Below are positions 5,961 to 8,939 of a DNA stretch of 8,939 nt, piece by piece. Source of the stretch: Acidobacteriota bacterium (GTDB taxonomy: Bacteria; Acidobacteriota; UBA890). Both the position numbers and the translations under genes were made by a program. The stretch spans positions 1-8,939 of the forward strand of contig JAUWTE010000098.1 in NCBI GenBank assembly GCA_030609765.1, given 5' to 3'. The notes under the pieces were generated by a model. The model ran no database searches and was not told the origin of the DNA. It saw nothing but the letters and a program-made list of their open reading frames with translations. Position 1 is the first letter of the stretch. Each line of letters begins with the position of its first letter.

Positions 5961-7127
5961 ATGCGATCGGGCTCTGCGTCAGGGTCTGTGGCGGAGAGGC
6001 TCTCGAGTGCGATTCTCCTCGCGGCGATCTGCTCACTGCCGATCGTTTCTGCGGTCGCATGCGGAGGTAGTAGCTACATGGACGGTGATCCGCTGGCGCC
6101 CATTCCCACAAGCGTGGACGAGGACGATATCCTGCCGCCACCGCTCATTGCTGCCTGGCAGACTTCTTCGCTCGACGAGGATGGCATCCCACGCGTTCCC
6201 CTATTCAAGCCTGCCGTCGGCGCTGACCATGTATTCCTTGCCTACGCTGAGTATGTCGAAGCCCACCGCGCAACCGATGGCTCGGAGAGCTGGCAGGTAG
6301 AGCTGGAGGCCACAGCAGCACCGATCGTCGCCGGGCAAGAGCTCATCGTTGCCACGGCAGGCGCCATATGGTGGCTGGCTGTCGAGGACGGCTCATTTCT
6401 CGGCCAGCGTCGCATGTCACAGGTACCGACCCACGCGGCGGCGGCGGGCAATGCGGTCGTGTTCACAGATGGTGCAGCTCTTTACCAGGTGGACAAGAAC
6501 AGCCAGGGCTGGGTCGTGGAGGCCCTTGGCGCCACGGCTCTGGTGACGAATCCCAGCGGTGATACCGCCTACGTCAGCACCGAGCACGGCGTTCTGATGG
6601 CGATCGACACGGCATCGGGCAACGAGCGCTGGCGCTACACGAGCACCATGGAGGTCCACCTGTCGTCCGCTGCCGTTTCGACCGATGTGGTGTACATCGC
6701 CGGGAATGATCAGTTTCTGACCGCCATCAATGCCCAAAGCGGCAGGCGCAAATGGCAACGACATCTCGGCGTCGACGCCCCGGGAGCGCCCGCTGTCGTC
6801 GGTAATATCGTCTACGTCGCGCCGTTGGACTCCACGTTGCACGGCTATGACGCGGGCAATGGGTCACACCTGTACATCCTGCCGCTCTCTGCCCGAACGT
6901 ATGTCGACTTGGTAGGCTACGCGCCCTGGGTGATCGTCGGGCCGAGGTACGGTCCCTGGCTGCGCGCCCGAGCGCCGCGCGTTTACGTCTCCCGAGCTCG
7001 CCTGACCAGCGACACTGCCGCGCGCGGCAGCGATTTGCGCATTTCGCCAGGTGTCGGACCGGCGGGAGTGGCACTGGTCAATGGCGATGGCACCGTGATT
7101 CTGTTGATCCCGCAGCAGCCCCGCTAG
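5961..7127 (+). CDS. Predicted lipoprotein with PQQ/BamB-like beta-propeller repeats
   Basis: A 388-residue exported protein. The N-terminus has a basic stretch, a hydrophobic core (about 17-33, SAILLAAICSLPIVSAVA) and a cysteine at 34 followed by GGSS. This fits a signal-peptidase-II lipoprotein, though the lipobox (AVAC) lacks the usual Leu at -3. A polar, Asp/Pro-rich linker follows (about 35-65). Then come propeller blades with motifs of the PQQ-like type: RATDGSESWQVEL (103-115), AIDTASGNERWRY (214-226), AINAQSGRRKWQRHLG (255-270) and a weaker GYDAGNGSHLYIL. This resembles BamB and PQQ_2-domain proteins, but the C-terminal third has no clear blade motif, and nothing ties it to outer-membrane assembly here. 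Start choice: ATG 5961 gives a sensible signal peptide; ATG 5907 has a better ribosome site but an unusually long n-region. It is divergent from larE; exact function unknown. Confidence 0.8.
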   Translation: MRSGSASGSVAERLSSAILLAAICSLPIVSAVACGGSSYMDGDPLAPIPTSVDEDDILPPPLIAAWQTSSLDEDGIPRVPLFKPAVGADHVFLAYAEYVEAHRATDGSESWQVELEATAAPIVAGQELIVATAGAIWWLAVEDGSFLGQRRMSQVPTHAAAAGNAVVFTDGAALYQVDKNSQGWVVEALGATALVTNPSGDTAYVSTEHGVLMAIDTASGNERWRYTSTMEVHLSSAAVSTDVVYIAGNDQFLTAINAQSGRRKWQRHLGVDAPGAPAVVGNIVYVAPLDSTLHGYDAGNGSHLYILPLSARTYVDLVGYAPWVIVGPRYGPWLRARAPRVYVSRARLTSDTAARGSDLRISPGVGPAGVALVNGDGTVILLIPQQPR

Positions 7128-7175
7128 CCGGCTGTCAGGTCGGCGGCAGCCTCGCAGCCCCCATGCCAGGGCCTG
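7128..7175. other. Convergent intergenic region between the lipoprotein gene and mce
   Basis: 48 nt between two stop codons. It holds a small inverted repeat GGCTG (7130-7134) / CAGCC (7147-7151) and the palindrome AGCCGGCT (7126-7133) at the lipoprotein stop. Neither has a T-run, so a terminator is only a weak possibility. Confidence 0.3.
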
Positions 7176-7595
7176 CTATGGCGCGACCTCTTTGAGCTCC
7201 AACAGGACGCCCCCCAAGGCGCGCGGGTGGAGGAACGCGATGCGCGCCCCACCGGCTCCGATGCGCGGACGCGAATCGATGTGAGGAACCTCGGCATCGA
7301 TCACGCTCTGGAGCGCTGCGTCGATATTCGCCACCCGTACACAAACGTGGTGCAAGCCCTCGCCCCTCTTCTCCAGGAAGCGCGCCACGGCCCCCGCCTT
7401 GTCCATTGGGGATATCAGCTCGATCTTCGTCTCACCGGGCAGGTGCAGAAAGGCCACCTCGACACCCTGCTCAGCCACCTCCTCACGGAGGCCTATGCGG
7501 GCCCCCAGGAGCTCCACATAACGGGCACACGCTTCATCGAGGTCATGCACGGCAATCGCGACGTGGTCGATCTCACCCGCCGGGAGAGTGCTCAT
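7176..7595 (-). CDS. mce: Methylmalonyl-CoA epimerase
   Basis: Interconverts (S)- and (R)-methylmalonyl-CoA so that propionyl-CoA carbon can enter the B12-dependent mutase and leave as succinyl-CoA. The 139-residue protein is a two-module vicinal-oxygen-chelate fold, the normal size. Expected metal ligands are visible: H11 in IDHVAIAVHDLD, Q43 in AEQGVEVAF, a His of the H82-H83 pair in GLHHVCVRV, and E133 in VLLELKEV. FLHPRALGGVLLEL is the usual C-terminal signature. The ATG overlaps the meaB stop in ATGA and also has GGAGGA 6 nt upstream (7602-7607), so both coupling and independent initiation are supported. It is the last gene of the minus-strand operon after acyl-CoA dehydrogenase and meaB. 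A generic glyoxalase is unlikely given this context. Confidence 0.95.
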   Translation of the reverse strand: MSTLPAGEIDHVAIAVHDLDEACARYVELLGARIGLREEVAEQGVEVAFLHLPGETKIELISPMDKAGAVARFLEKRGEGLHHVCVRVANIDAALQSVIDAEVPHIDSRPRIGAGGARIAFLHPRALGGVLLELKEVAP

Positions 7596-8602
7596 GAGTT
7601 CTCCTCCGAAGTGCTGATTTCCGCGATGATCCGCTCGACCGCACCGTGTGCTCCGAGCTCACCATTGGCGATGGCCTCGACGAGCTCGGCCTCGCGAGCG
7701 CGATCGAAGCCACCGGCACGAGCCAGGCGAAAAAGACGGTCGCGCAACAACGAGTGCAGGCGCAGACGCGCCAGCGCGCGGCGCTTGCTGGAAGCTTCAC
7801 CACTCGAACGCAACCAAGAGGTATGGCGCTCGACGGCATCGTGGAGCTCCTCGATTCCCTCCTCCGACGTTGCCACTGTACGCAACACGGGTGCGGTCCA
7901 GGCTTCCTCCTTGGCGCCCGACACCCAGGCGCGTAGCTGTGCCTCGGCCTGCTCCGCGCCAGCAAGGTCCGCCTTGTTGAGGACGAACACATCACCCACC
8001 TCGAGGATACCCGCCTTGATGGCTTGCACTTCGTCACCGGCACCGGGGGTCAGGACCACACAGGTGGTGTCGGCCACGCCGGCAACATCGACCTCGTCCT
8101 GGCCCACGCCCACGGTCTCTACGATGAGCCGGTCGAAGCCGGCCGCTGTCATGAGAACGAGTGCGTCGTATGCCGCGGCCGCCAGGCCGCCCAGCGCCCC
8201 GCGAGTGGCCATGCTACGTACGAAAACGCCGGCATCCCCCGAGTGGCGACTCATGCGCACGCGATCACCGAGGAGCGCCCCACCGGTGACCGGACTCGTC
8301 GGGTCGACCGCGAGGATTCCAACTGTCACCCCAGCCCGACGATAGACAGCAACCAGAGCATCGACAAGGGAGCTCTTGCCCGCCCCGCTCGGGCCCGTAA
8401 CTCCGACGATCGGGGCAAGATCGGTGGTGGCACCGGCCGAGCGCATGATTTCGGACACGTCCGCCGAGCCATTCTCGATCAGCGAAATGGACCGCGCCAG
8501 GGCTCGCAGGTCCCCGCCCAGCACCTTCTCGACGAGGCTGGAGATCTCTCGGCACTGTTCGTCGCGAGGATTGCCGGAGCCGTGGTCACCAGCGGCCGGC
8601 AT
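7592..8602 (-). CDS. meaB: MeaB-family GTPase, methylmalonyl-CoA mutase chaperone (ArgK/MMAA family)
   Basis: G3E-type P-loop GTPase that gates cofactor loading of, and protects, adenosylcobalamin-dependent methylmalonyl-CoA mutase. From ATG 8602 it has 336 residues, near the family norm. Motifs: Walker A GVTGPSGAGKSS (67-78); DPTSPVTGGALLGDRVRM (100-117); FVRSMATRGALGGLA (127-141), where the family binds its switch region; ETVGVGQDE (162-170); PGAGDEVQAIKAGILEVGDV (186-205); and the base-specificity motif NKAD (209-212). The C-terminal about 60 residues match the dimerisation arm. GGAG lies 9 nt before ATG 8602. An alternative GTG at 8617 would add MEPGS and start 1 nt after the upstream stop. 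Its 3' end overlaps mce by 4 nt. No mutase subunit is in the window, so the partner must be encoded elsewhere. Confidence 0.95.
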   Translation of the reverse strand: MPAAGDHGSGNPRDEQCREISSLVEKVLGGDLRALARSISLIENGSADVSEIMRSAGATTDLAPIVGVTGPSGAGKSSLVDALVAVYRRAGVTVGILAVDPTSPVTGGALLGDRVRMSRHSGDAGVFVRSMATRGALGGLAAAAYDALVLMTAAGFDRLIVETVGVGQDEVDVAGVADTTCVVLTPGAGDEVQAIKAGILEVGDVFVLNKADLAGAEQAEAQLRAWVSGAKEEAWTAPVLRTVATSEEGIEELHDAVERHTSWLRSSGEASSKRRALARLRLHSLLRDRLFRLARAGGFDRAREAELVEAIANGELGAHGAVERIIAEISTSEENS

Positions 8603-8618
8603 GGATCCAGGCTCCACT

Positions 8619-8939
8619 TCAGCCCCGTCGCGTGAGCTCTCGCGAGATCACGAGGCGCTGCATTTCAGAGGTTCCCTCGCCAATCGTGCAGAGTTTGACG
8701 TCGCGGTAGAACTTCTCGACACCATAGTCCTTCACGAAACCGTAGCCGCCGTGGATCTGCACAGCCTGCTCGGCACAACGCACTGCGATCTCGCTGCTGT
8801 ACAGCTTGGCCTCGGATGCCTGGAGTTTGACGTAGTCACCGGCGTTCTTGAGGACGGAAGCATGCCACACCAGATGGCGTGCCGCCTGGACCTCGCTGGT
8901 CATCGTGACGAGCTTCGCCTGAATGGCCTCGAACGATCC
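8619..8939 (-). CDS. Acyl-CoA dehydrogenase, C-terminal part (5' end outside window)
   Basis: The last 106 residues of an FAD-dependent acyl-CoA dehydrogenase, which introduces the alpha-beta double bond of an acyl-CoA. The frame is open to the right edge (reading GSFEAIQAKLVTM before the first visible ATG at 8903), so that ATG is internal. The C-terminal helical domain is typical: SEAKLYSSEIAVRCAEQAVQ, then IHGGYGFVKDYGVEKFYRD, then the active-site segment TIGEGTSEMQRLVISREL. The first Glu of EGTSE is at the position of the catalytic base in short- and medium-chain enzymes. The sequence looks most like short/branched-chain members, but substrate cannot be decided from this part. It lies 16 nt upstream of meaB in the same operon, which fits a source of propionyl-CoA, for example from branched-chain or odd-chain acids. 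Confidence 0.93.
   Translation of the reverse strand, partial: GSFEAIQAKLVTMTSEVQAARHLVWHASVLKNAGDYVKLQASEAKLYSSEIAVRCAEQAVQIHGGYGFVKDYGVEKFYRDVKLCTIGEGTSEMQRLVISRELTRRG

Noticed and set aside
7227..8345. 372-residue plus-strand open frame opposite mce and meaB
   Set aside because: Both opposite-strand genes have complete family motifs and good ribosome sites; this frame is Ser/Ala/Arg-rich and has no motif.
8024..8635. 203-residue plus-strand open frame opposite meaB
   Set aside because: Mirror of the conserved MeaB GTPase motifs; no independent support.
1..8939. CRISPR array, tRNA, rRNA, transposase, prophage or defence genes
   Set aside because: I looked on both strands and saw no regularly spaced repeats, cloverleaf, transposase motifs or known defence domains; every long coding stretch is a housekeeping or metabolic gene.

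Overview
This window reads as ordinary, gene-dense chromosome from a GC-rich, Gram-negative bacterium. The best guess is a member of the Deltaproteobacteria in the broad sense (Myxococcota/Desulfobacterota-like). That guess is an inference from gene order (a YmdB-type phosphoesterase, xseA, xseB, ispA, tlyA and nadK in one run), the methylmalonyl-CoA genes and a signal-peptide-II lipoprotein. No 16S or other decisive marker is present. I see no phage, transposase, CRISPR array, tRNA or rRNA.

Layout. Bases 2-4959, plus strand: a housekeeping run of six genes. They are the 3' part of a YmdB/TIGR00282 metallophosphoesterase, xseA and xseB (exonuclease VII large and small subunits), ispA (farnesyl diphosphate synthase), tlyA (rRNA 2'-O-methyltransferase) and nadK (NAD kinase). 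Four of the five junctions are overlaps, which suggests translational coupling. The exception is a 176-nt gap between xseA and xseB that holds two strong inverted repeats. The dxs gene, often found between ispA and tlyA in related clusters, is not here. Bases 5030-5887, minus strand: larE (ATP-dependent sulfur transferase of the nickel-pincer cofactor pathway) converges on nadK, with a short degenerate tandem repeat between them. Bases 5961-7127, plus strand: a predicted lipoprotein with a PQQ/BamB-like beta-propeller, divergent from larE. Bases 7176-8939, minus strand: an operon read as acyl-CoA dehydrogenase (only its C-terminus is in the window), meaB and mce (methylmalonyl-CoA epimerase).

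How they work together. The left block combines DNA repair (exonuclease VII), isoprenoid chain building, ribosome modification and NADP supply; the linkage looks historical and translational rather than one pathway. The right operon is metabolically coherent: acyl-CoA oxidation feeding propionyl/methylmalonyl-CoA handling, with MeaB guarding the B12-dependent mutase and Mce supplying the correct epimer. The mutase itself is not in the window.

I did not find a convincing new biological system. The points most worth a second look are non-coding: the perfect 13-bp inverted repeat that contains the xseA stop codon, the hairpin just ahead of the xseB ribosome binding site, and the small tandem repeats at the tlyA/nadK and nadK/larE junctions.
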